The notes beneath the pieces are model-generated. The model saw nothing but the letters and a program-made list of their open reading frames with translations. It did not search any database and was not told where the DNA came from. A DNA stretch of 39,021 nt from the NCBI GenBank assembly GCA_016342645.1, contig JAEINX010000028.1, positions 1-39,021 on the forward strand. The letters are read 5' to 3'. Of the stretch, positions 8,055 to 16,214 are shown in pieces (position 1 is the first letter of the stretch; the number at the start of each line of letters is the position of its first letter). This DNA comes from Bacteroidales bacterium (GTDB lineage Bacteria > Bacteroidota > Bacteroidia > Bacteroidales > JAEINX01). The position numbers and the translations under genes are program-made.

Positions 8055-8866
8055 TTATAGTTTTTGATTTTCAATGTAATTACAAAAGTTTTCAGCATTC
8101 CTTTTAATTTTAAAAATTTTTCCATTTTCTTGTTTTTCGAGATAGAACTTTCCGCTTCCAATTAACCAGAATAGTTTATCAACATTGTAAGGTGTTACCT
8201 CATTACTTTCTGCTATTCTTTCAATTGCTTTCAGAATTTCATAGTCTCTATTAGAATTACTCAATCCGGTTGTATGAAAAATTTTTTTAATCCATGTATC
8301 TGGTTTACCAAATTTATAATACCCAGATTCTTTTAAAAATCACATGCTAACGCTAATCCAAAACCATTTATCTCTTCTTTTAATAATAGAGGTAATGCTT
8401 TTCTTGCTCTGTTGTCTTTGTGAAAAAATCGAACAAAATTATCAAAATCTCTAAAATTATCGAATTGTGAAAGGAATTTTGCACCAGACAAAATAGTTGT
8501 TGAATATTGAAACCAAAGTCCTCTCTTGTCTAAATTAATTTTTAAATCAAAAATTCTTACTAAGTCCTCAAGTATTTTCTCTGGAGTACTATATTTCTTT
8601 AGGACAAGAAAAACGTCAAAATCAAAAAGAACTTTCTCCAAATTTCTTATTTCTCCATTTAAAGGGGATGTAATAACATTCCACATTAAACTTCTATTTG
8701 CTCCTGATTCAAGTAATCTTAAATATACTTCTTTCAAATCATTAAATTTAATTTTGGGCTCTAAATGTCTAAAAAGTAAATCTTCATTTTTTCCTTTTTC
8801 TTTCAATCGTTCAATTAAAAATTTTTTTCCTATTGAGTAAATTTTTATGTCTTTGTTTCTTTCCAT
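8055..8866 (-). pseudogene. Helix-hairpin-helix-like protein gene broken by a 1-nt frameshift
   Basis: The frame from the ATG at 8866 ends at TAA 8333-8335 after ...NGFGLALACDF. One frame over, the protein continues without pause as LKESGYYKFGKPDTWIKK... to the stop at 8055. Adding one base to the A5 run at 8335-8339 (T5 on the coding strand) restores a single 270-residue frame; 812 bases is one short of 813. The segment GFGLALACDFLKESGYYKFGKPDTWI resembles helix-hairpin-helix DNA glycosylase-type proteins (stretch split here by the shift). It follows the nuclease-like gene by 6 bases, so the two formed an operon. Recent decay, a slippage site or a sequencing error are all possible. Confidence 0.7.
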
Positions 8867-8872
8867 CTTATT

Positions 8873-9379
8873 TTATTTTAAGCTTTTTTTACATTCATTT
8901 AATATTATATCCCAATTTTCTTTAAATATTTCTATTTCTTTAGGTTTAACTCCACAACCTTTATAAGGATTTCCTTGTTTGTTGATCTCATCCGATAAAA
9001 TGAGAATATTATTTTCTATTACTGTTTTCCTATCTGGATGTTTTTCATTATAGCTTTTCTCTTTTTTTCTAACAAAATCACCCCAGTCTTTTTCACTTAA
9101 AATATAGAAATCTGGTCTTTGTGTTTCATTCAAATCCTTAAAATCAACAAATACAATAAATGAATCTTTCTGATAAATTCCTTTACAATTCGGCCATTCA
9201 TTTCCTTATTTACATTTTACTTCAATTTTTAATAATTTATCATTCTCTTCCGAAAATATTAATAAGTCTGTTCGCTTCTGATTTCCAAGTGTCAATTGTG
9301 CATAAATATTTCTTTTACCCAATTCAGCTGCCACATAGTATTCTCCACTTACTCCTAAAATTGATTTACGAATTTTCAT
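8873..9379 (-). pseudogene. PD-(D/E)XK nuclease-like gene interrupted by an in-frame stop
   Basis: Starting at ATG 9379 the frame reads MKIRKSILGVSGEYYVAAEL..., then RTDLLIF...LLKIEVKCK, hits TAA at 9206-9208, and resumes at once with GNEWPNCKGIYQKDSF and runs to the stop at 8873. Both halves share one frame and make sense as a single 168-residue protein. A single C-to-T change of CAA would create the stop. TDLLIF...IEVK has the spacing of a PD-(D/E)XK core (Asp, then Glu-x-Lys), and GEYYVAAEL is a typical preceding helix. The family is not known to me by name. It heads the operon with the helix-hairpin-helix-like gene. Confidence 0.7.
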
Positions 9380-9507
9380 TTTCTTTTATATTAATTAATA
9401 ATATATATTTTTAACTAAGTAAATAATAAAATTTATTTTTCGTCAAAAAAACAAAAAAAATCTAAATATTAAAATAATATTTGTGATTTTTTCTATTGGT
9501 GGTTATT

Positions 9508-9527
9508 TAGAACTTCATTTAGTTCTA
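9508..9527. terminator. AT-rich hairpin just after the PIN toxin gene
   Basis: A perfect 7-bp stem, TAGAACT with AGTTCTA, encloses a 6-nt loop and begins 3 bases past the PIN gene stop. It lacks a following T-run, so termination activity is uncertain. It may instead protect the 3' end. Confidence 0.3.
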
Positions 9528-9530
9528 TAT

Positions 9531-9968
9531 CTATCTTTCAATACGTTTGATTAAATCATTAGTACTCAAAATATTTAAAAATCCTTTTTGTTTTAAACCA
9601 TTGATTAATTTAAAATCTCCAGTCCATATGTCGTATCCCGTTTGAAGGGAAAGAGCAACAAATAATAAATCCTTTTTGTCAATATCCTGAACTATTTGAT
9701 AGGCTTTTCCTTGGTTTTTAAAACTTATCAAATCGTCATCAATAAATTCAATTCTTTTACAGATTAAAAATAACAATTCGGTTAAATATTTATCAGAATA
9801 TCCTGTTATTTTCAGGATTTTATTAAACTTATTCTGAAGCTCCTCAAACATAAAACTTGGAGATACAAGATTTGATTGTTCAAGTTTATTAAAAATTATG
9901 TCGGTAATAGTTCCTTTTGGAGTAATTAACCCTGAAATAATGATATTAGTATCAACGATTAAATTCAC
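9531..9968 (-). CDS. PIN-domain ribonuclease toxin
   Basis: 145 residues. The start is GTG at 9968, inside a GTGA overlap with the antitoxin stop; no ATG fits the conserved first strand. PIN acidic residues are in place: Asp6 in MNLIVDTNIIIS, Glu42/43 in MFEEL, Asp100 in KKDLLFVALSL and Asp118 in WTGDFKLI. PIN toxins of this class (putative-toxin PIN, COG1569-like) cleave RNA and are held in check by the protein encoded just upstream. The gene looks intact. Confidence 0.85.
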   Translation of the reverse strand: MNLIVDTNIIISGLITPKGTITDIIFNKLEQSNLVSPSFMFEELQNKFNKILKITGYSDKYLTELLFLICKRIEFIDDDLISFKNQGKAYQIVQDIDKKDLLFVALSLQTGYDIWTGDFKLINGLKQKGFLNILSTNDLIKRIER

Positions 9969-10171
9969 TTTTCAAACCTATGTTTATTTTTCTCCCACCA
10001 TGATTGATTAATTTCTTCTGCAAGATTATCAGCGTTTTCCTGAGTTGCTTTACTTTTTGAAGTTATTTCCCGAAATCTGATATAATCTATGAAATTTTGT
10101 ATCTCATTAATCTCAAATATATCCTCAGGGATACTAAATTTTATTTCGTTATTTTCTCTGACAATATTCAT
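9965..10171 (-). CDS. Antitoxin partner of the PIN toxin
   Basis: 68 residues: an N-terminal beta-like stretch (EIKFSIPEDIFEINEIQNFI) followed by a polar helix and a Trp-containing tail (NQSWWEKNKHRFEK), a layout common to antitoxins whose tail wraps the toxin. Overlaps the toxin by 4 bases (GTGA), so translation is coupled. No classical HTH or AbrB motif is obvious. The call rests on size, order and overlap. Confidence 0.75.
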   Translation of the reverse strand: MNIVRENNEIKFSIPEDIFEINEIQNFIDYIRFREITSKSKATQENADNLAEEINQSWWEKNKHRFEK

Positions 10172-10307
10172 TTGTTTTAAATTTATACAAAGATAGTGAA
10201 TTTTTCTCTCTAACAGTTTAAAACTAATAACAAAAAGAAATTATTTGTAAATTTGCTAAAAACATAAAAATGATTGCAATAGATTTATTATCAAAAACTT
10301 TTAACAA
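10172..10307. promoter_or_regulatory. Divergent promoter region between two toxin-antitoxin loci
   Basis: TATCTTTG on the minus strand (10188-10195) lies 17 bases before the PIN antitoxin ATG, and TAAATTTG on the plus strand (10248-10255) lies 53 bases before the next antitoxin. Both match TAnnTTTG, but neither has a good -33 element. A 13-codon frame (ATG 10270, TGA 10309-10311) overlaps the downstream start and could be a leader peptide, though it may be chance. Confidence 0.4.
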
Positions 10308-10550
10308 ATGATGAATCTTCAAATTGAAAAACAACAGATTATCCGGCAATTAATAAATATTAAGGATGCCGAACTTCTAAAGAAGATTAAACTATTAATC
10401 AAACAGGATTTATCCGCAAACTCTCAACAAATGTCGATAGATGAGTTTTACGACAGAATTTCAACCTCTGATAAAGCCTGGTTTGAAGGTAAAATAATTT
10501 CCAACCAAGACATAAAAGAAGAAGTAAAATCATGGAAAGCCAAGCATTGA
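10308..10550 (+). CDS. Antitoxin of a RelE/ParE-type pair (toxin truncated)
   Basis: 80 residues, helical, with the C-terminal pattern MSIDEFYDRISTSDKAWFEG then DIKEEVKSW, which is usual in small Bacteroidota antitoxins that precede RelE/ParE toxins. Two adjacent ATGs (10308 and 10311) are possible starts. It overlaps by 19 bases the start of a toxin gene that is cut to 18 codons, so this is an orphaned antitoxin. It may still bind DNA or neutralise a related toxin elsewhere. Confidence 0.65.
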   Translation: MMNLQIEKQQIIRQLINIKDAELLKKIKLLIKQDLSANSQQMSIDEFYDRISTSDKAWFEGKIISNQDIKEEVKSWKAKH

Positions 10551-10588
10551 AAATTGTATGGACAGATCCGGCCAAAAACGACCTTTAG
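10532..10588 (+). pseudogene. 5' remnant of a RelE/ParE-type toxin gene
   Basis: ATG 10532 opens a frame reading MESQALKIVWTDPAKNDL and stopping at TAG 10586-10588. The pattern (I/V)-V-W-T-x-x-A-K-N-D-L is the conserved first strand and helix of ParE/RelE toxins, and it overlaps the end of the antitoxin gene just as intact pairs do. The rest of the toxin (about 80 residues) is missing; the DUF2779 gene begins 14 bases later. A deletion or recombination joined the two. Confidence 0.65.
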
Positions 10589-10602
10589 AAAATTTATTTA
10601 AC

Positions 10603-12075
10603 ATGCCCAAAAAACCCGTAATCTCAAAATCCTCTTTCATTAAAGGGAAACAATGTTTGAAGTCACTCTATTTACAGAAAAAAAATCCTGAATTGCAAGA
10701 CCCAATCTCTGAAAGCCAACAAGCCATTTTTGATTGTGGCCAAAATGTGGGCGAACTTGCACAACAATTGTTTCCAGGTGGTGTTATGGCAGCTTTTGAC
10801 TTACCTGAAGGGTTTATGAAAAGTATCCATAAAACCAGGGAATTGATTGAGCAGGGTAATTCAATCATTTATGAAGCCGGATTAATGCACGAAAACACAC
10901 ATTGTTTTGTTGATATCCTTGTGAAGAAAAATGGTAAATGGTTTATCTATGAAGTGAAAAGTTCCACAGGGATCAAAGATGTATATATTTATGATGCCGC
11001 CTTTCAATATTATGTGCTTAGTAATCTTGGTCTGGAAATTGAAGATATTTCAATTGTTTATATCAATAACCAGTATATCAGGCAAGGAAATATTGATATT
11101 AATCAGTTGTTCAACATTGAGTCAGTTTTTGACCGGATAATTGAAATTCAAGCGACAGTGAAAAATTTACTTTCAAATCAAGTTGAAGCTTTGCAAAAAC
11201 CTGATGCACCCAATATTGATATTGGCAAACACTGCTCCGATCCTTATGATTGTAATTTTAAGGGACATTGCTGGAAGGATGTTCCGGATTATTCGGTGTT
11301 TAACATTTCCAGATTAAGAGCAGAGAAAAAATTTGATCTTTACAACGATGGCATTTTAAACACAACTGATGTCCCTGATGAATATCCGTTAAATACTAAT
11401 CAATTGCTTCAGGTGCATGCAGATAAAACCGGTGAGGCTATCATTAACAAACCGGCTATCAGGGAGTTTGTAAACAAACTCAACTATCCACTGTATTTTC
11501 TCGATTTTGAAACCTTCAACCCGGCAGTTCCTCTGTATGATTATTCCAAACCATACCAACAAATTGTTTTTCAATATTCACTTCACCTACTTGATAAACC
11601 CGGAGGACAGCTACAACACAAAGAATTCCTTGCCGGGACAAAAGGTGACCCAAGAATTCCAATGATTGAGCAACTAATTAAAGAGATAGGCAGACACGGT
11701 GATATTGTTGTTTATAACAGAGGATTCGAAACAGCAAGGCTGAACGAAATAGAAGCAAGTTTCCCGAAATACCAAACGGCAATAGAAAATATGATCAGCC
11801 GCATTGTTGACCTTATGATACCATTTCAACAAAAATTATATTATACTCCCGAAATGAAAGGTTCTTACTCCATAAAAAAAGTACTGCCTGCTTTGGTTCC
11901 GGCTTTTACTTATGATGATCTGGAAATAAACAACGGGGGCAATGCAAGCCTTGCTTTTGCAAACATGTTAAATGAAACCGATCAACAACAAATTAACAAA
12001 ACACGTAAAAACCTTTTGGAATATTGTAAGCTGGATACTCTTGCTATGGTGGAGATTTTGAGGGTTTTGGAATAA
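10603..12075 (+). CDS. DUF2779 protein: Cas4-like nuclease fused to a DnaQ-like exonuclease
   Basis: 490 residues from the ATG at 10603 (MPKKPVISKSSFIKGKQCLK is the usual family start; a longer frame from 10558 would overlap the toxin remnant). N-terminal half: PD-(D/E)XK core with Asp104, Glu117 and Lys119 (FVDILV...IYEVKSS), plus Cys18 and Cys211/216/223, arranged like the four iron-sulphur cysteines of Cas4. C-terminal half: YFLDFETF (Asp301, Glu303) begins a DEDD-type exonuclease, with later YNRGFE and YCKLDTLAMVEI motifs. Expected to degrade DNA or RNA. The biological role of the family is unknown. It is intact. Confidence 0.8.
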   Translation: MPKKPVISKSSFIKGKQCLKSLYLQKKNPELQDPISESQQAIFDCGQNVGELAQQLFPGGVMAAFDLPEGFMKSIHKTRELIEQGNSIIYEAGLMHENTHCFVDILVKKNGKWFIYEVKSSTGIKDVYIYDAAFQYYVLSNLGLEIEDISIVYINNQYIRQGNIDINQLFNIESVFDRIIEIQATVKNLLSNQVEALQKPDAPNIDIGKHCSDPYDCNFKGHCWKDVPDYSVFNISRLRAEKKFDLYNDGILNTTDVPDEYPLNTNQLLQVHADKTGEAIINKPAIREFVNKLNYPLYFLDFETFNPAVPLYDYSKPYQQIVFQYSLHLLDKPGGQLQHKEFLAGTKGDPRIPMIEQLIKEIGRHGDIVVYNRGFETARLNEIEASFPKYQTAIENMISRIVDLMIPFQQKLYYTPEMKGSYSIKKVLPALVPAFTYDDLEINNGGNASLAFANMLNETDQQQINKTRKNLLEYCKLDTLAMVEILRVLE

Positions 12076-12179
12076 TATTAAAGATTTTCTTGATTTTTGT
12101 AGGTGGAAGATATCCGTGACAAACTTAAGTTGATTGTATTAATTTCAGCCTTAGATTTTTCACTTTAAATTTTAGCCTT

Positions 12180-14717
12180 TTAAAACCCAATCCCAATCCT
12201 AAATTCCGGGATAATTTTTCCTCCTTTTTGATATTTTGTTACTAAGTCCATTCGTATGATCTTGAATATGTGTTCAAGCCCTGCAAATATTTCAGTATAT
12301 TCCTTGTTTGCTTCGGTATATAAAAAGTTTACTCCTCCAACAACCTGCATTTTTGATTTTCGAAGGATTGGAAATTTATTAATTATCCAACCATTGAAAT
12401 GATGTTCATAATTTATGGCTAAATAGTTTTCGTTAGTGCTATGTGAATAATAATCAAGTGCATGAAATTTAATATTGGAGCTTTCTGAGTTGGAATTATT
12501 CCCGCCAATTTCAATCTGATTACTTTTTTGCGGCAGAAAAATAGTTTGGTTTCCATTAAAATGCTTAAAATCCATAAAATACATTTTTGTTGTATTAAAA
12601 AAACCACCGGTAATAATTGCCAGCTTTGAAACCCCGAGATTATTAAGTGAAAAATTATCAAATACACCAATCTGCCATTGGTCGAAATCCACATCACTGC
12701 CAATTGCTGAAATTCCTTTCCTATAATTAAGTTTAATTATTGGATATTTTGTGCCATAAAGTTGCTTATAGTCAGGGTAGGTTGCATATTTTTGTCCGAA
12801 TCTTATTTCAAAACCCAAATTAACAATAAAGGCATTATTAGTTTTGAATGCCGGTTCGAAATTGGTTTTATTCAGCGGGTCATTAGAAGTGAATTCTTTA
12901 TCAGGGTAATTGAAAATCGTAAAATCAGAATGATTCACCAAAGCAGATCGTTTTGAGTATTCAGTTGATATAGAAAAATTTAATCCATTATATATTTCAC
13001 TTCCAAAACCTGCTTTAAGGTATTCTTTTTGGTAATATTTTGCAAAGTTATCTTTAAGAAAAACAGTGTAAACAGTATTTGTAAAATCTGAAATAGGATT
13101 TTGATTATTATATTGAAAACTATTTTTACCTCCTCTTAAATAAACATACCGTCTTTTCAAATTATCAAATCTGTAATACCCTGAAATTCCGTAATAAATA
13201 TTATTATTTGTAAAACTGTATTTCAGCAATGAGCTTACAGAAAGGAATCTGCGATATTCAAAGCTTTTCCTGAAATATGGCCTGAAATTAATTTTAAAAC
13301 CTTCAACCGTATTATAAGATAAAAATGCATCCGACAGAGAATTAATGCCGTATCCGATTTTTGAAAAAGAATTATAATAAGAATATCCGCCCCACAGAAT
13401 CCGGAGAGGTTTGAATTCATTATTTGCCTTATTAACCGAGTCGCGGTATTCTTTGGATTCTTTCATAAGTAAAATAGAATCGCCTTCATGATAATTTATT
13501 ATCTCATTTTCGGTAAGAACTGTCTGACGGGTATTTATCCAATAAGCCGAGTCCATTTTTGTGCTTTCTTCAGTAACTTTAAAAACTTCGTTATTGAAAA
13601 AATTATTCGGAAAATTCTGATTAACTTCATAATTGGTAAAAAAACCAATAAAATTTGTTGAAGCCTTGAACCCAAAAGCTTTAAAATACATTATTAAATG
13701 CAGAGATAAAGGCATACGAATTGAATCATTTACAGGAACAAATACTTGTCTGACAAGGAGACTGTCTGTCATATCAATTTGCGAATCTTTGGTTATACAA
13801 AGATCAAGACTGTGGATACTCCATTTTTTTTCTACAATATAAATATATCCTTTAAAAACATTATCGGATTTTCGTTTCGGAATGACTTCAATTTTGTAAA
13901 TCAATTCATCATTATCGATAAATGATTCAATTAGTTTGTACTTATAGTAAAAAAGTGCATTTCCGGCAATAGGCGAAACAAACGACCTTTCGGAAAAACC
14001 AATAGGTATGAGGTTTTTATAAAAGCTTATTAAAAGAATATCCGCACGATTAAAACTATAAGAATTTTTAGTTCCCGAAACTTTTGATGCTATCATAATT
14101 TCTTTTTGACTATCTGGCTTTTGCCAATAATAATCACTAACCGATTCACTAAGATATATTAAACCCAAATCGGAGGAGTCAGGCATATCTTCTTTCTTAA
14201 CAAGAAAAAACTTCTCTGGAATTTCATCTAAAGTAATGTTGCTTTTCATGTACATCTTTGTAGAATAGGCGTTTATATTGTTTAAATGAGATTTTCTGTT
14301 TTTAATAGCTTCACGGATAATAGGATAAGCCGGGTCTTCAGCATCAGCTGTTACAACAAATTCTTGCAGCAAAATTTGCTCCGGCTGCATTATTACTTTT
14401 AGTGGAGGTGGATTATTATCCAAATCGATTTCAATTTTTTCAATTTTATAACCAACGTATTGAAAGATTAAAGTGGCCGGTTTTTTCTGTCTGACTGCCA
14501 TTTGAAAATTTCCTTCAAAATTTGAAGTTGTTCCTGATGTTGTTCCTTCGATATAAATGTTCACAAATGCAAGGGGATCACTATAATTATCGGTAACTTT
14601 ACCGGAAATTATCATCACAGAATCGTTGGATGGATTTGCAAAAGTATTATTGAATTCAATTAAATTAATAAGAAAAAAAATAATACAAAATCTGATAAAA
14701 GTATTTTCTCTAAGCAT
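12180..14717 (-). CDS. DUF5686 outer-membrane protein with carboxypeptidase-regulatory-like domain
   Basis: 845 residues. A signal peptide (FCIIFFLINLIEFNNTFA) is followed at ~35-115 by a carboxypeptidase-regulatory-like beta-sandwich (ISGKVTDNYSDPLAFVNIYI, TSNFEGNFQM). The remaining ~700 residues match my knowledge of DUF5686: alternating beta strands and a barrel-like C-terminus ending in the aromatic FRIGIGF, as expected for insertion into the outer membrane. TonB plug features are not evident. Such proteins are common in Bacteroidota and have no settled function. It stands alone, divergent from perR, across a 278-base gap. Confidence 0.8.
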   Translation of the reverse strand: MLRENTFIRFCIIFFLINLIEFNNTFANPSNDSVMIISGKVTDNYSDPLAFVNIYIEGTTSGTTSNFEGNFQMAVRQKKPATLIFQYVGYKIEKIEIDLDNNPPPLKVIMQPEQILLQEFVVTADAEDPAYPIIREAIKNRKSHLNNINAYSTKMYMKSNITLDEIPEKFFLVKKEDMPDSSDLGLIYLSESVSDYYWQKPDSQKEIMIASKVSGTKNSYSFNRADILLISFYKNLIPIGFSERSFVSPIAGNALFYYKYKLIESFIDNDELIYKIEVIPKRKSDNVFKGYIYIVEKKWSIHSLDLCITKDSQIDMTDSLLVRQVFVPVNDSIRMPLSLHLIMYFKAFGFKASTNFIGFFTNYEVNQNFPNNFFNNEVFKVTEESTKMDSAYWINTRQTVLTENEIINYHEGDSILLMKESKEYRDSVNKANNEFKPLRILWGGYSYYNSFSKIGYGINSLSDAFLSYNTVEGFKINFRPYFRKSFEYRRFLSVSSLLKYSFTNNNIYYGISGYYRFDNLKRRYVYLRGGKNSFQYNNQNPISDFTNTVYTVFLKDNFAKYYQKEYLKAGFGSEIYNGLNFSISTEYSKRSALVNHSDFTIFNYPDKEFTSNDPLNKTNFEPAFKTNNAFIVNLGFEIRFGQKYATYPDYKQLYGTKYPIIKLNYRKGISAIGSDVDFDQWQIGVFDNFSLNNLGVSKLAIITGGFFNTTKMYFMDFKHFNGNQTIFLPQKSNQIEIGGNNSNSESSNIKFHALDYYSHSTNENYLAINYEHHFNGWIINKFPILRKSKMQVVGGVNFLYTEANKEYTEIFAGLEHIFKIIRMDLVTKYQKGGKIIPEFRIGIGF

Positions 14718-14821
14718 ATGTAATAATTTAATTTTTCATTTTATGACGAATCAGCAATTTTATTGTTACTGCAATTAACAAATTTTAATATAATCAATCA
14801 TGTTAAAAAAGCTTAAATTAG

Positions 14822-14847
14822 TTTTATAATTGAATTCAACTATAAAA
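14822..14847. promoter_or_regulatory. 26-bp near-perfect palindrome upstream of perR
   Basis: The site reads TTTTATA-a-TTGAATTCAA-c-TATAAAA, with only one mismatched pair across 26 bases. It lies about 105 bases from the DUF5686 start and 88 bases upstream of the perR -33 element. The spacing differs from the classical 7-1-7 PerR box, so its binding protein is unknown. The rest of this 278-base gap is AT-rich with no gene. Confidence 0.4.
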
Positions 14848-14934
14848 TTTAGAAATTTAATCTTTTCTAAAAACTTGTTATTTAACTTAATAAAATATTT
14901 TTCTATTTTTTTTCTATTTTTTTTAAAAAAACAC

Positions 14935-14964
14935 TTGACAATTAAAAAATTTATTATAATTTTG
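14935..14964 (+). promoter_or_regulatory. perR promoter
   Basis: TTG (14935-14937, within TTGACA) and TAATTTTG (14957-14964) are separated by exactly 19 bases, the textbook Bacteroidota arrangement. It is 31 bases before the perR ATG and probably drives perR and ahpC, and perhaps more of the island. The -7 region contains the symmetric ATTATAAT, a plausible half of a Fur/PerR-type site. Confidence 0.7.
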
Positions 14965-14995
14965 TAGCGATTTCAATAATGTAAAAATATCAATT

Positions 14996-15415
14996 ATGAA
15001 AACAATAAGTAAACACTTAACAGACTCAGGCATAAAGCCCTCATATCAGAGAATCAGAATACTAACATATTTGATGGAAAATAAAAATCATCCTACAGTA
15101 GAAATGATTCATAAAGAGCTGGTTAATGAAATACCCACTTTGTCAAAAACTACGGTTTACAACACCCTAAAACAGTTTGTTGAAAAGGGTATTACTCAAG
15201 TGATTAATATTGAGGATAATGAAACTCGGTATGATGCTGATATATCAACTCATGGGCATTTCAAATGTTTAAAGTGTAATAAAGTATATGATTTCAAATT
15301 TGATAATAAAAATCTTGAAGTTAGTGATATAGAAGATTTTGATTTTTTTCAAACTCACTTATATATTAAAGGAATCTGTAAAAATTGTAAATATTTATTA
15401 AACATTAAAAATTAA
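14996..15415 (+). CDS. perR: Fur-family peroxide regulator (PerR-like)
   Basis: 139 residues. A winged helix occupies ~1-80 (GIKPSYQRIRILTYL, TLSKTTVYNTLKQFVEKG). Two CxxC pairs, Cys91/94 and Cys128/131, form the structural zinc site. The regulatory metal ligands of PerR are represented by His32, Asp80/82, His86, His88 and His121. PerR is inactivated when peroxide oxidises a metal-bound His, releasing target genes. Downstream genes 5 bases away and onward encode peroxide and oxygen defence, which favours PerR over Fur or Zur. Sequence alone cannot exclude an iron-sensing Fur. Confidence 0.85.
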   Translation: MKTISKHLTDSGIKPSYQRIRILTYLMENKNHPTVEMIHKELVNEIPTLSKTTVYNTLKQFVEKGITQVINIEDNETRYDADISTHGHFKCLKCNKVYDFKFDNKNLEVSDIEDFDFFQTHLYIKGICKNCKYLLNIKN

Positions 15416-15420
15416 AAAAA

Positions 15421-16053
15421 ATGGAAACATTAATAGGAAAAAAAGCACCCCTTTTTAAAGCAAAAGCAGTTGTCAACGGAAATGACATCATCGAAAACTA
15501 TTCATTGGAACAATTTATCGGGAAAAAAGAAGTAATATTTTTCTTTTATCCACTTGACTTTACATTTGTATGTCCCACTGAATTAATAGCTTTTCAACGT
15601 AAAATCGAAGAATTCAAAAAACGAAATATTGAAGTTGTAGCATGTTCAATCGACTCTGAATTTTCACATTGGGCATGGTTAAATACTGATCAAAATAATG
15701 GTGGAATAAAAGGAGTTAAGTACCCGATTGTTGCAGATTTGACTAAAACAATTGCTGAAAGCTTTGGAGTTCTTGCCGGTGAATATGATTATGATAACGA
15801 CGGTAAATTGATTTTTGAAGGAGCACCTGTTGCATACAGGGGATTGTTTTTGATTGATAAAAAAGGAGTAGTTCGCCACTCACTGATAAACGATTTGCCT
15901 CTTGGAAGAAGTGTTGATGAGACCTTAAGAATGGTTGACGCACTTCAACATTTTGAAAAGTACGGCGAAGTTTGCCCTGCGAATTGGAAGGAAGGGGAGG
16001 ATGCAATGAAGCCTTCGGCAGATGGAGTTGCTGATTATTTGAGCAATCATTAA
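15421..16053 (+). CDS. ahpC: Typical 2-Cys peroxiredoxin (AhpC/Prx1 class)
   Basis: 210 residues. The peroxidatic Cys51 sits in YPLDFTFVCPTEL and the resolving Cys185 in GEVCPANW, both full matches to the class. The C-terminal tail after Cys185 (YLSNH end) has the extended form of eukaryote-like Prx1 proteins. It reduces H2O2 and organic peroxides in the cytoplasm. No ahpF is present, so the electron donor must be encoded elsewhere or be one of the island's rubredoxin-type carriers. It starts 5 bases after perR, so the two are co-transcribed and very likely autoregulated together. Confidence 0.92.
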   Translation: METLIGKKAPLFKAKAVVNGNDIIENYSLEQFIGKKEVIFFFYPLDFTFVCPTELIAFQRKIEEFKKRNIEVVACSIDSEFSHWAWLNTDQNNGGIKGVKYPIVADLTKTIAESFGVLAGEYDYDNDGKLIFEGAPVAYRGLFLIDKKGVVRHSLINDLPLGRSVDETLRMVDALQHFEKYGEVCPANWKEGEDAMKPSADGVADYLSNH

Positions 16054-16070
16054 CATTAATAAAAATGATG

Positions 16071-16161
16071 GATGCAAGATACTTAATGATTAAATATTTT
16101 AATAAATCAAAATTATTAATTAATAAATGATAATTATAATAAAAATTTTGTATCTTGCATC
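16071..16161. repeat. Gene-less inverted repeat built from the same heptamer as the S23 element
   Basis: GATGCAAGATAC (16071-16082) and its exact complement (16150-16161) face each other across 67 AT-rich bases. CAAGATA preceded by GGATG corresponds to units of the heptamer array at 17294-17377 (which contains both CAGGATG and CAAGATA). Orientation matches that array too: CARGATA on the left, TATCTTG on the right. It lies in the ahpC-prx6 gap and carries no open frame. An empty or miniature version of the element is the simplest reading; a plain mRNA hairpin is the alternative. Confidence 0.6.
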
Positions 16162-16214
16162 AATAAAAATAAATCTAATTTTAATTAATTTTATAAACAT
16201 TAAAACTAATAGTC

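Noticed and set aside
8333-8340. Programmed ribosomal frameshift in the helix-hairpin-helix-like gene
   Set aside because: The short T5 run followed by A4 is not a classical slippery heptamer with a downstream structure, and the operon partner also has a nonsense mutation, so decay is more likely.
10270-10311. 13-codon leader peptide before the orphan antitoxin
   Set aside because: The 4-base overlap with the downstream start is suggestive, but the frame is too short to support as a gene.
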